Assembly (NCBI RefSeq): GCF_035083965.1
Contig: NC_089736.1
Coordinates: 3,119,001-3,183,000 of the forward strand
Origin: Branchiostoma lanceolatum
Lineage: Eukaryota; Chordata; Leptocardii; Amphioxiformes; Branchiostomatidae
Reading direction: 5' to 3'
DNA: 64,000 bases
Shown one piece after another: positions 54,051 through 64,000 of the stretch. A model generated the notes under the pieces. The model did no database searches, had not been told where the DNA came from, and saw nothing but the letters and a program-made list of their open reading frames with translations. Every line of letters starts with the position of its first letter. Position 1 is the stretch's first letter. The position numbers and the translations under genes are program-made.

Positions 54051-57000
54051 TCAGAAAAATGTGCTGACAAAGTCAAAAGATGAAGACGATTTTTGCTCAT
54101 ACTCCTTAAGCATGACGGCACCAAAGAATGTAGTATCGCTACTAAGTGAAATCGTACACTCATCACATTTGATGCTTATGGCGATAGAGCTGCCAGCCTC
54201 CAGGGTGTGGATGCCTGCCGTGTGACACGTGTCCCAGGGAGGGTCTGACACCATGGAGTGAACGCAGGTCAGGAAAACCTCCTTGTTGACAACAACGGAG
54301 TGGTTTGTGGCCTCAATCCCAGGAGCAGCGTTAGGATCGTCGATGTAAAGGATCTGAAATATAAATCAATAAGTTGAATTAAAAAAAATCGTTAGTGTGT
54401 ATTCACAGTTTCTACTCACTTTCTTTTTGCGCGGCGACTACATAAATTTGTTTTGTCAAAATGTGAGAAGAGGTGAAAACAAATTAGAACATCGAGTTCT
54501 CCCTTATCACGCGCAAATACACGCCCGCACGCGCACATACAAACATACACATAAACATACACATACACAAACAAACCCCCACGTGCGCGCGCACACAGAC
54601 ACGCACGCACACACCCACACACAGAGACATACACGCAGACACACATACATACACACACACACACAGACATGATACACTCAGTTACCTGGCTATAGATGAA
54701 GTAAAGACCGGTCCTTTTCACGTAGAGGTATCCATCCATAAGGTGGAACCCCTCACCCGGGTTGCTGAGTGGGTCCCACTTGGTCAGGATGTCATGACCC
54801 TCTAATATAACAGATTACAACTGCTTACTTTAAAGGATATAGGAGATTCTTTTTACACAACCATTCGATGTCTACCAGACACCTTCTTCAGAGCTTCTGA
54901 CTGGAGTACTACTTCTCATCGCTATAAGTAGCCGATGTAGGTGGCGCTTTTGCGGTGAGAACACTGTCCAAAACGTGGCTAAGCTTGTATCCCCCCTGCT
55001 ATTTATAGCGGTGAGAAGCAGTACTCCAGTCAGAAGCTCTGCAGATCTGATGAAAGTGTCTGATAGACATCGAAACGTTAGCAGGTAGGATTATCTGGTT
55101 GTGTAAAAACAATCTCCTATATTCTACCAACCTGATGAAATTATTTTCTGATGCTTACTCTATAGTATCACAGGGTTCACAGCAATATGGAAAATACTGC
55201 TGTAATAACAAAAAGTGACGGTCTTGCAGTCCCATGCATTTGTAGTAACCACGTTTCAACAACTTTGATCATAACTTAAGGAAAGGCACAAAGGTCTGGT
55301 CAGATTAAAACGAGTAGATAATGCAAAACTTACTTGGAATTTTGTAGTCTTTCTTTTCTGGATCTGCGGCTTGTTCATCTGATCATAGAAATAAAGTACG
55401 TAACCGTTAGCAATTCAGCTATATCCGCACATTTGTATTGATGGACAGTGGCAATTGCTTGACGTGTTATATGGTGACATAGGAAAAATTTACTTTGTAA
55501 AACTTAAGTGCATACTTTAGCATGGAATGGTTTTAGCACGTGGCCTCCACTGAGACTCTCACCTGAATGTGCTTGAACATGTACCCCTATCACATCCTAA
55601 AGTGAGAAAATATGGAAAACGAGCACGTTATTAGTTTAAATCGCATTAGTATAGACATTCCAAACTTAATCTCAAATGTGTCTCAAATGTGTCTATGTGT
55701 GGTTGCCCAAACAATAGCATGCATGCTAGTAAGTTATTACGAAAACCAAAATAGATGCGAAAAAGCAGAGTTTCAATGAACTTCAACTTACCCGACGGCC
55801 CACATGTTGTTCTTCGACTAGAGGGATGCTTGCTGTTGTGATTTAACAATGAAATAATTCAATATCAATTCAATTCTCTATGCAGCTGATTCACTCATGA
55901 CGAAATAGTGATCAGCGCGTATTTAATGCGTAAACCCTAAGCTTAGGCGTCGTATGTCAAAATCTATTCTTGAAAATTCGGTAAGTTACAGTTTGTAAAC
56001 GTGCGTTTTGATGATCATCTTATCAACCGTCACAGATGAACTAATGCTAGTCTTGAAATGACTATGTAATTAATATTCATGCATGTAATTGAAAAAATAA
56101 TGGATTTTTACTAATCAAAATCAAATACTAGTAGTAGATGATGTTGATGATGCACCTGTTTCCAGTGGTTTGTCTCGTTTCATCCGTTTGGCGCTTGCGT
56201 CATCATCGATGCGGTTGATCTGAAAACAAAATCCCCAAAGGCAAATTTTAAAAGCTATGGCAAGTCTTCGCAATCTGTAATCAAGTAACAAGTCAACCCT
56301 TTCCCAGGCAGAATGTAGTACCCGTATCTTAACTATATTTTTGTGTCATCTTAACTAAGAAATTTTAGAACTGTCCCTCTAATCAATGATGTCATGCTTA
56401 TTTTCAAGGTCGCCTGCGAATATACTGTAGCAACATGAAATGTCAGTAGTAGAAATGGTATAACAAATATTCCATACAGAAATACCTTACAGTCAAAATA
56501 GCATTGTTAACTTTATATCATAACATATGCTAATCCAGAAAATGTACAATGCTTCATATACATGTATCAATGGATATCTCAGCTGAATGCTTCAGATATC
56601 GACCTGCCAAAGTAGGGGATACGTCAACTTGTATGTTTTTCACGGTTGTGTTTTGATAAGGGCGCTAAAGGGCCCTCAGCAGGTGGCATATATGCCAATC
56701 ATACAGCAGGTTATCAGGTGTATGTATTTGCACTGGTTACCGAAGTGCTCAACAGCGGTCTCGCGGACTTTCCCCAATTCTATTGCAGTGTAAAATACTC
56801 TTGGCGATGTGTCTTAAACCTCCTTGGCCGGACCAATCGTCATGTCACTGGGTTGATATTGCAGACCTGGTGACTAACTTAACACTTGTAGAATATTTGT
56901 GTTTCTACACTTAGAATTGAAGATCACAAAAACTTGTTAAACCAATTGTTTGATACATGAAAAATACATTTTAAAATGGGATGAACCAACGATAGAAATA

Positions 57001-57506
57001 CAACTGAAGAGTACATCATATTTCATGTCTTCTTCGATCTCTGCGATTGGTCTGGGCTTTTCTTGAACATTCTTGTTATTACGTAATGTACATCTGATCT
57101 GAAGAAGATATTCTTTGCTGCAAGTCTTAAACACTTTCATACCGTTTGGCCATTTGTGGGCACATGAGCAAAGGTTTCACACTGTAAGTAAAACACAAGC
57201 TACAAAACAACGGAATTTTCTCACCTGACCACTTTGAACCTCTTTGTCGTTCTTAGGCTGATCTTCCTCGTTCCAGAGGGTTTGCACCTTTCTATCCAAT
57301 CCCTGCAACTTTCTCTCGACTTCCATCAACCTTCCTGACAACTCTGCATTCTCCCTTTCTACCACCATGTTGCGGTACGCGAGAACTACCACAACACAGA
57401 GTAGAAAACCTTGAAGGAAACACCATGGCAGGTTCTCTGCACGTCTATTGGCCTTTTGATTGCCCGCATTGTCATAGCTTTTTGGTAGTTCTGTCTCTTC
57501 GGCCAT
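54051..57506 (-). CDS. TNF-superfamily ligand, type II membrane protein, 289 aa
   Basis: Seven exons: 57506-57225, 56219-56156, 55817-55792, 55596-55563, 55378-55334, 54801-54686, 54353-54051 (870 nt, phases all match, TGA stop). The cytoplasmic N-terminus ([15 protein letters not shown]) precedes one TM ([19 protein letters not shown]), then a coiled stalk ([20 protein letters not shown]) and a basic KRMKR site that could be cut by furin. The TNF homology domain has [34 protein letters not shown] and TFFGAVML at the end, the classic TNF strand pattern. It would be a trimeric cytokine acting on TNF receptors. Cys pairs (TCVHS/DTCHT, CDEC) may give a disulfide. Subfamily not assigned. Introns contain a microsatellite and a MITE. 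Confidence 0.88.
54515..54668. repeat. (CA)n/(CG)n microsatellite in TNF intron
   Basis: CA-rich tract with GCGCGC runs between the last two TNF exons. His/Thr and Val/Cys open frames are artefacts. Confidence 0.93.
54839..55120. mobile_element. Foldback MITE (282 bp) in TNF intron
   Basis: ATAGGAGATT and TTTTTACACAACCA at the left mirror TGGTTGTGTAAAAA and AATCTCCTAT at the right. Imperfect ~95-bp inner arms continue (CTTCTGACTGGAGTACT versus AGTACTCCAGTCAGAAG). No ORF. Short AT-rich flanks; target duplication unclear. Confidence 0.8.
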
Positions 57507-59857
57507 GTCGGTCTCTCTTGAAAGATGATTACGCGACTAACGTGTCATCATGGTGTAAGAAAACAAATACAACCTGTCACTGTGCATGGAAGGTAGTTAG
57601 TTAATCAATAAACACAGTTACAAGGTGTAAACCTGTGTAGCAAGTAGACCATGAATACTGAGGAGGTAATTCAAATGTTCCTAATCAGTCCAGAAACGGA
57701 CCATTTCAATGAATGAATCGAAACGTTTTGTAGGAGTGCATTCTATTTTCTTTTATGTTATGTTATACATGTACATTATGTCTATGACCCTTCACGTAAG
57801 TGTTTCGAACTGTACCTAATAAGCGCAAGGCTAAGGGTCCATTCTATGTCCCCAGACCAGTACAAAGGTTTGTTGACTCGACCGATAGCCATAGGCTAGC
57901 TGGATATTCTGTCATGACATCTCTCCAGGGAGATGTAAAATGTACATTAGTGGAAACTCAAACGTTTCAGTGATGTCTCAACCTGAAAACTGATGGGTAT
58001 TCATCTTTAGAATATCGATCAGCGACGCTTCTATTTTTACCTACTACATGTAGTAGATTTGTTGTACTTCAAATGCACCGCTATCTATCTCGTGATGTTT
58101 TTGGTAAAGTTATCAAGCCCTGTGACCCACCTTGTAATGTTTGTACAAAGGTAGCGGTCACATCAAAGCTTTTGCATGTGAGATTGACACCTGAACACAA
58201 TGGAAGGGTAGATATTATCAATATTGCTTCATCAGCAATAGAATGCAGTACGGTCACATAGTACTTAGACAATACGGATACGGATAAAGCGTCTATTTGT
58301 ACTTGTATAATTGCCTTCACCGTTATGGGTTCGTTTAACGCTTCGTCCAATTTGAACACATAAGAATATATCATGTGGGAATAAAGAATGACAGTCATTT
58401 AGTGACGTATATCATGTCAACCATTCTGCAAACATACCTATGCAGTCAGTACCTTTACGAGTATGTCAGCATCTGTAAAACTCAAATATTTCTTTCTAAC
58501 TGACGCCGTTTAGAAAAAGTATGCACATAGCTTAAATAGTCAGAGCTGTGTCGTTTCTAATGCTCTACATGTCAATCTTGTAGTGAATAAGCCACTTTTT
58601 AACGGTCGGATATTCAAGAGAAGACCTGTCTTCATACACTTCGGGTCATATCAGACTATAGTCACTGATCTATGTTGTTCGAACGTCTCATCTACCTATT
58701 TTCAAAAAGCCTATCTGCAAACAAATGACAACAAAGTTTTTTTGGTGTAGGTGGACATTGGTTTATATAGCCATGCTCAAAACTTGGAGTTACATGGCTC
58801 GTTTTCGTCTAAGGTAAACATTTTATTTCATCTACTCTGACTCGTATATTTTCCTACTGTATCTTATTTGTACTAAGAAATACAGAGGAACACTAAATAT
58901 TTCGTCTGTCGTATCGTATGTAGTATAGAGGTAATCAATTACTGATAGAAGTATTGGATCAGATGTAAACGTATGGTGGACTGGTAATTTTTTTGCCTTA
59001 ATTGTAGTATTCCAGAAGGCTCACACACACACACACAAATGAAAACAGGAACATGGTACAAATGTGGTGTTTTCTTTTCCCACGGTTGTACTGGCGGTGG
59101 TGATCAATATATAGATTACAAATTCGATTAGGTTACAGCTTCAGATAGTGTCTTGCCACAGCAACTAAACTGATATCAGCCACTTATATACGTGGTGACT
59201 CACTTCTGCATCTGATCGCCAAGCCACAACTTGGAGCAGCCAAACGGGAGAGTCAGTCTGATTCATGTACGTGTAGCAGTTGTGGATCTAGAGACTTCGT
59301 TCGCCTAATGCATTTGTATGTATCACAGCCCCTTCAAACAAATCTGAGATTACCCTTTGCGCAGAGCAGACTGTTTGAGGTAAGGTGTTCAAAGTACTGA
59401 GCGGGTCACGTGCTTGCTGATAAAACGTTACGCTAATTGCTGAATAATTTTCCGACGTACGGACTCGTAACTAGTGAAGCCGTAGTATTGCATAGTATGT
59501 TTTTCATACCTATTATCAATGAAAAGTCGTTGAAACGTCAGCTCTGGTAAAATACTTGGTTCTGAATAAGAGAACCTTGCAATTCTATTATCAATGATTT
59601 TTGTTACATTAAATAGTTGAACACTTTCTCCTGTTTATTATGTTGTCATGGTTTTATTTCAGGAGAAGGCATGTAAAACGTGGGCTAGAATAAGTGTTGA
59701 GAATACTTTATACAGAGAGAAAGCTAGCAGGGGACTCGCATTATTCCTACTAGTACTAGTCTCTCTACCTTTGCCTTTCTGTCCATGCATTCAGAGTCAA
59801 ACTGGACTGTTGTTCTTTGATCTTTCCTCCTTAGATATTGGTGACAAGTTGTAAGCC
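57507..59857. other. Intergenic between divergent TNF ligand and LRR-Death receptor
   Basis: About 2.35 kb that must hold the promoters of both genes, which are transcribed away from each other. ORF fragments (for example 58081-58398 minus) have no family resemblance. A short (CA)5 run at 59022. No TATA box stood out. Confidence 0.5.
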
Positions 59858-61405
59858 ATGGCAACTGATCCTGTGGCAGTAATGGTCCTCTGCTGCCTTG
59901 CCTTGTGGGTCGTCGTTAAATGTGAGTTGTCGTCCGGCTATGAGTGCCCAACGAACTGCACCTTTTTTCCAGACGTGGCGCAGACTATTTGTCATGGCAA
60001 TGGATCCACTATTATCCCTGGGGGACTGCCAACTAATACTTCTACTCTGACACTTATAAACTACCACCTGTATGTACTGCCTCTCGGGGAATTGCGCAGT
60101 TTGACCCAGCTAAAACGACTGGACTTGTCATCGAATAGAATCCGTCATATAAAAGGAACGCTAGAAATTTTTAAACACCTTTCTGAAGTGTATCTGGATA
60201 AAAATAACTTAACAGATATCACCCCAAAATTGTTTGGGAATATAACAGAACGACTAAAAGTAGTGAGTTTAGAATCTAACCCATTCAATTGTGACTGTGG
60301 TAGTATTTTACTGGACAGTGATATATGTGACTGTACTAACGGTTTGTTCAACTGCACATGTAACATTAGGTGGCTGCAAAAACAAGTGAAAGGGGACTCA
60401 GATAAATGGAAAGGAGTACATTGTCACAACTCATCGAAAGATACTGAAATCATAGAGGTGAAGATCACAGATTATTGGTGCAGATACAAATGGGGGTATC
60501 TGATGCTCATTATAGTTCTGAGTACCATCATAATGGAAGTACTTATTGTAGTTCTGATGTGGCGGTGCAAGAAGAACAGGACCAATCAGGAAGACGCCGT
60601 AGTCAACGCCTCCGATGTGACTAATCCAACGATCGTCCGGTCTTCACGCACATCAGAGGCTACAGAGCCATCTAACGGACACTTTGAAGGAGGTAATTAC
60701 ATTGTATACCAACACAGTCTCGTCATATTGCACCCGTTATTTAAATAATTAACAAAATACATTTATTGGGATTTGGAAACATATCACTGGAAAAATTAAA
60801 GGGTCCATAATGTCTGTTAGGTCAATGTTAACTTACAAGGAATATTTACGGACCCAATAGAAACCCAATGAAGCCACAGTAAGTAGTTGTGGACAATGGA
60901 AGGCATGAATTTTACAAGGTAACAACCAACCTCTTTATGCATTTATATTTTTGTAGGCGCCTGTCTCCCATCAACAGGTAGTCTGCAATCATCCAGCCCT
61001 GTTCCAGCACATCTACCACCAGAGGTCCTCAGTCAAAAATTACCACAGAGCACTGTTGTCACTGACAAACAACTAAAAACGTTGGCTAGAAAACTGGGCA
61101 AAGAATGGGAGGATTTGGCCATACAGAATCTTGGTATTACACAAGCAGAATTAGACATATTTATGTCGGACCATCCGAAAAATACACGAAAACAAATCTT
61201 TGAAATGCTTCGCCTTTGGAAGCTAAAATGGAAGGAAGAAAAGAAGACGGACGCTACGGTTAATGATCTTATTTCAGAACTCAAAGCATTTGGACTTGAC
61301 GTGGATAAATATAACTTTCTTATAGAAGATCTTTCAGTTGCAATACATAGTGCGAGTATCAGCACTTATGGCGGATGTTCAAATACAAACAGGCAGATAA
61401 ACTAA
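59858..61405 (+). CDS. LRR-transmembrane-Death-domain receptor, 427 aa
   Basis: Exons 59858-60692 and 60957-61405 (phase 1; donor GTAATT, acceptor TTTGTAG). Signal peptide (VMVLCCLALWVVVKC), LRRNT (YECPTNCTFF), LRRs (LTQLKRLDLSSNRIRHIKGT, LSEVYLDKNNLTDI, LKVVSLESNPFNCDC), then a doubled LRRCT (CDCTNGLFNCTCNIRWLQ ... WC). One TM follows (YLMLIIVLSTIIMEVLIVVL) with an RCKKNR stop-transfer. Exon 2 codes a Death domain: LKTLARKLGKEWEDLAIQNL, GITQAELDIF, MLRLWKLKW, ATVNDLISELKAFGLD. Surface innate receptor signalling through Death adaptors (inference from domains; LRR-TM-Death combinations are known from lancelets). Poly(A) signal AATAAA at 61540. Confidence 0.9.
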
Positions 61406-61539
61406 GAGTAATCAGTTCACCATACATTCTACATCTGCTGTCGGTATTATCGACTTCTTCAAGATTACAACATTCACATTCAAGTCAATGTTACTGTGTA
61501 TTGTACTTGCGTTCTAACTTCTACTGCCAGTTCGGTGCA

Positions 61540-61545
61540 AATAAA
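61540..61545 (+). other. Polyadenylation signal of LRR-Death receptor
   Basis: AATAAA 135 bases past the TAA stop at 61405. Confidence 0.65.
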
Positions 61546-61619
61546 GATCGATCTATGAATTTCAAACACATTTGCCTTTTTTTTTCCCATTGCTAATATG
61601 CCGTCACTGCATTCTCCCA

Positions 61620-61960
61620 CCACATAATATGTTCTCGATTTGCAGGGTTTGGGGATTGTCCAAGTTGAAGCAGGAACCGAGATATCATGATTTTGCCAAG
61701 GGGTCGTCTCTTTATGTCTAAAATGACGAGTAGATGATATTGTGAAGTTATGTGTGTCCTCAGGTTGGCTTTGATTATCTCGTTCCCAGAGCACTTGCCG
61801 ATTTGTACTTCTCACGATTGTATTAGGCGTTAACTGACCTGGGTACGAGTTTAGAAGGTCACCATTGGTGTAAATCTTGACCTTGCCCTCTGACCTCGAC
61901 TTGAGAGTCACGGAGCGCCAAGATTTAAACTTGTCTTCTACTCGAGAACAAGACAAGGAA
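61620..61960 (-). repeat. Third, diverged copy of the R repeat block
   Basis: Minus-strand sequence with GTCAGAGGGCAAGGTCAAG, ACCAATGGTGACC, TACCCAGGTCAG and TGCTCTGGGAACGAGA parallels 33950-34060 and 50640-50740. It has an open frame of 158 codons (KFKSWRSVTLKSRSEGKV...), longer than in the other copies. The frame has no known domain, so I call it a repeat first. Confidence 0.45.
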
Positions 61961-62590
61961 ACAAACTCTCAAGATGTTTATGCGAAAAACATGATTCTAC
62001 TTCTAAAACGGGTCAAGTCGAGCTTGAAACAAAGGTGGGCATTTGTTTGAAATGGAATGTGAACGGACCCGGAAGTAAGTGGAGGGGGGGGCAACTTATA
62101 AAACATTAAAGCTTTTAGCATGATACGTTCGGTATCATTAGAAGGTTAAGTATTTGTTTTTGAAGGTTAACTATCATTACGATTCAAACCATCCCTCTGG
62201 AACAGTCTTGAATAAAACGTTGAATTGCTGCAAAAGTTTTATCAAAATATGCACTTTCCTGGCAGCCAAGCGTATCTATGGATTCAGGTAACGTTACATT
62301 ATAGTTCAACCACTTAACCACTGATAAAACTTCAATTTAGTTTGGTCTATTGGTTTATTTGTGCAAAATATATCTTCATATCGATAGACTAACATGATAT
62401 CCTGTCTTCATGTAACAGATATAACTACATTGTGTGTGACTATGTACAAATACATAAGATGCTATTAATTTACGCCATAAGACGTAATACAACACATTTT
62501 CTGTACTAAGGATTGACAAAAGCTAGTTAAACTTCTAGGATGAATCTTTTAGGTTGTGAATAGTCTTTGTCACTTGCTTCCTTGCACTGC
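61960..62590. other. Non-coding stretch, probably includes 3' UTR of the minus-strand membrane protein
   Basis: Minus-strand AATAAA (TTTATT at 62354-62359) lies ~233 bases past the stop at 62592. No ORF accepted. Confidence 0.45.
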
Positions 62591-62591
62591 G

Positions 62592-64000
62592 TTAGTCAAA
62601 GTTGGTGGTGACTGAGGGCCTTGGTAGCTTGAACTCCTGTAACACATATTCGTGTCATTAGTTAACCAACTCTTCAAACTTCACAGAGCAGAATGGGCAA
62701 ACGGTACGTAGACGCTCAACAAGATGGTTTGCGAGGATTTTTACATCATTCAATGCTCCAAAGACAGTGGCGTTAACGTGTTAAAGTCAGCGTTTCGTGA
62801 TCTGATTTGATCTGACAACAGCATTTTCAATTGTTATTTCTGTACTCCAGAAAGAATCAATACATGTGATAAAGCCATATGTACTAAGAACGATAGGAAC
62901 AAACCTGATCGGACGATATTTTGGGCGGGTTCTTGGCCCAGCCGCTGTCCGGGGGAGGGGCAGGGTCCGTCCCGTGGCCGTTCTGAAGGCTGGAGAATTC
63001 TTCAGTCATGTCCTGGTGATGAAACCCTTTCTCTCTACAACAAACGTTTAGAATGGACACTATTAGCTATTCGTGTTGAGAACAAATGCTCTTTTAACAT
63101 CCCGTTGCGCAATAAAATTCTCATTATTGCGCTTATCATGACACGTAAATTGGTGCTTTCTGTACGTGGGATGACATGTTTTCGTATGTTGGTTACTAAT
63201 ACTATGGTATGGTATAGTTTTTACGCTTTTCAATAGGGGGTCACTTCATTGGTTTAAATGCTTCCTAACGTTTCAATTGGCAAATCCAATGCAAATCAAC
63301 TTAAACACAACTGTACAAACCTGTCGAGTCGGTTGAGCCTGTTCCTGACGCAGAGACAGACGGACAGGACTGACGTCATCACGAACAGCAGACCCCCCAC
63401 CCCGGCCGCCGCCAGGATGACGAGAGTGCGCGGCGCGTACAGCTCACACCGGGACCCGCTGTAGAACCCGCTGGGGTCCGCGCCGCATCTGGGGGAAGGA
63501 CGGAATGATGTGTCTTACAGTTTTTGTTACGTTACGTTACAGTACGCTGCGTTATGTTACGTTACGTGAGTACGAACAGCAGATGACCAGAACGCGCGGC
63601 GCGTACAGCTCACACCTACATGTAGCACCGCTGTAGAACCCGCTAGGGTCCGCACCGCACCTGGGGGAAGGACAGAATGTGTCTTTAACTTGTTATTACG
63701 TTACGTTACGCTACGTTACGTGAGTACAAACAGCAGTCATGCAGGATGACCAGAGCGCGCGGCGCGTACAGCTCACACCGGGACCCGCTGTAGAACCCGC
63801 TAGGGTCCGCACCGCATCTGGGGGAAGAACTGTTTACTTGGATATGGGCAGATGCTTTTTGCCTAGTCCATTCATTTCATTTACAACATAGATAGATACG
63901 GCAATCTTTTATTTTGAAGTTAGAAGATCCCTGAAAACGATGTCAAAACTTTTAAAGTTGCGTACCGACAAACGGGTCCGGCGCCTTGTAGGAACTCACA
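62592..64000 (-). CDS. C-terminal part of a single-pass membrane protein with EGF-like ectodomain (5' end outside window)
   Basis: Exons, minus strand: 64000-63966 (CEFLQGAGPVC, continues outside), 63488-63321, 63034-62905, 62636-62592. The second codes CGADPSGFYSGSRCEL, the end of an EGF-like module, then a TM (TLVILAAAGVGGLLFVMTSV) and a basic CVRNRLNRLDR start of the cytoplasmic tail. The tail exons read EKGFHHQDMTEEFSSLQNGH, PAPPPDSGWAKNPPKISSD and EFKLPRPSVTTNFD, then TAA. Phases 2-2, 2-0, 0-end match. The layout resembles mucin/SEA-EGF type membrane proteins, but the family is not identified. Partial duplicates of the TM exon lie just upstream (63573-63664, 63722-63823). Confidence 0.75.
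63480..63830 (-). repeat. Three tandem copies of the EGF-end/TM exon 5' part
   Basis: GGCGCGTACAGCTCACACC followed by GCTGTAGAACCCGCT, GGTCCGC and CTGGGGGAAG occurs at 63435-63498, 63597-63670 and 63757-63828. Each copy is separated by GTTACGTTACG tracts. Only the first continues into a full TM exon; the others lose the frame after the EGF remnant. Confidence 0.8.

Noticed and set aside
58081-58398. 105-codon minus-strand ORF
   Set aside because: No signal, domain, splice partner or paralogue; ordinary chance ORF in intergenic DNA.

Overview
The window looks like genomic DNA of a cephalochordate (lancelet, Branchiostoma-like). Evidence: small GT-AG-spliced exons in long introns full of microsatellites, SINE-like and LINE-like remnants and foldback repeats; secreted mosaic proteins; and an innate-immunity repertoire (LRR-TM-Death receptor, TNF ligand) of the expanded lancelet type. 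There are no operons, bacterial signals or CRISPR arrays. Exon boundaries were read by eye and checked by phase. All 16 coding exons of gene B sum to 4602 nt (1533 aa plus stop). The 45 in-window exons of gene A keep one open frame of 2771 codons plus stop.

Layout. (1) 1-29.8 kb, plus strand: gene A, 5' end outside the window. It encodes a giant secreted mosaic: phospholipase A2 domain, VWA domain, four [CNPGW micro-exon + calcium-binding EGF] pairs, proline-rich linker, a C-rich extracellular domain, three Ala-rich coiled-coil modules with a C-terminal domain, a second proline-rich linker, a single 2.9-kb exon coding an unrecognised beta-rich region, a fourth coiled-coil module and a terminal domain. 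A 3.9-kb transposon with 383-bp inverted termini and its own C2H2 zinc-finger gene sits in one of its introns. (2) 29.9-36.5 kb: spacer, the centre of a large inverted duplication. (3) 36.6-47.9 kb, minus strand: gene B, a complete but shorter paralogue (signal peptide-VWA-CNPGW-EGF-linker-giant exon-coil-terminal domain) arranged tail-to-tail with A and lacking the PLA2 cassette. (4) 48-52 kb: repeats, including a direct copy of the A/B spacer. (5) 52.3-61.4 kb: immune-type cluster: a secreted LRR protein, a TNF-superfamily ligand (minus strand) and an LRR-TM-Death-domain receptor that is a clear paralogue of the secreted LRR protein. (6) 62.6-64 kb: 3' end of a single-pass membrane protein on the minus strand.

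Interpretation. A and B are probably secreted matrix, mucus or defence proteins. The VWA metal site, EGF repeats and coiled coils suggest adhesion and oligomerisation, and gene A additionally carries an apparently intact secretory PLA2 catalytic domain. B differs from A mainly by lacking exon cassettes bounded by matching intron phases, so the pair records exon shuffling, internal duplication and probable gene conversion. Genes 5a-5c suggest a receptor, a possible soluble counterpart and a cytokine in about 9 kb. None of these functions has been tested here.
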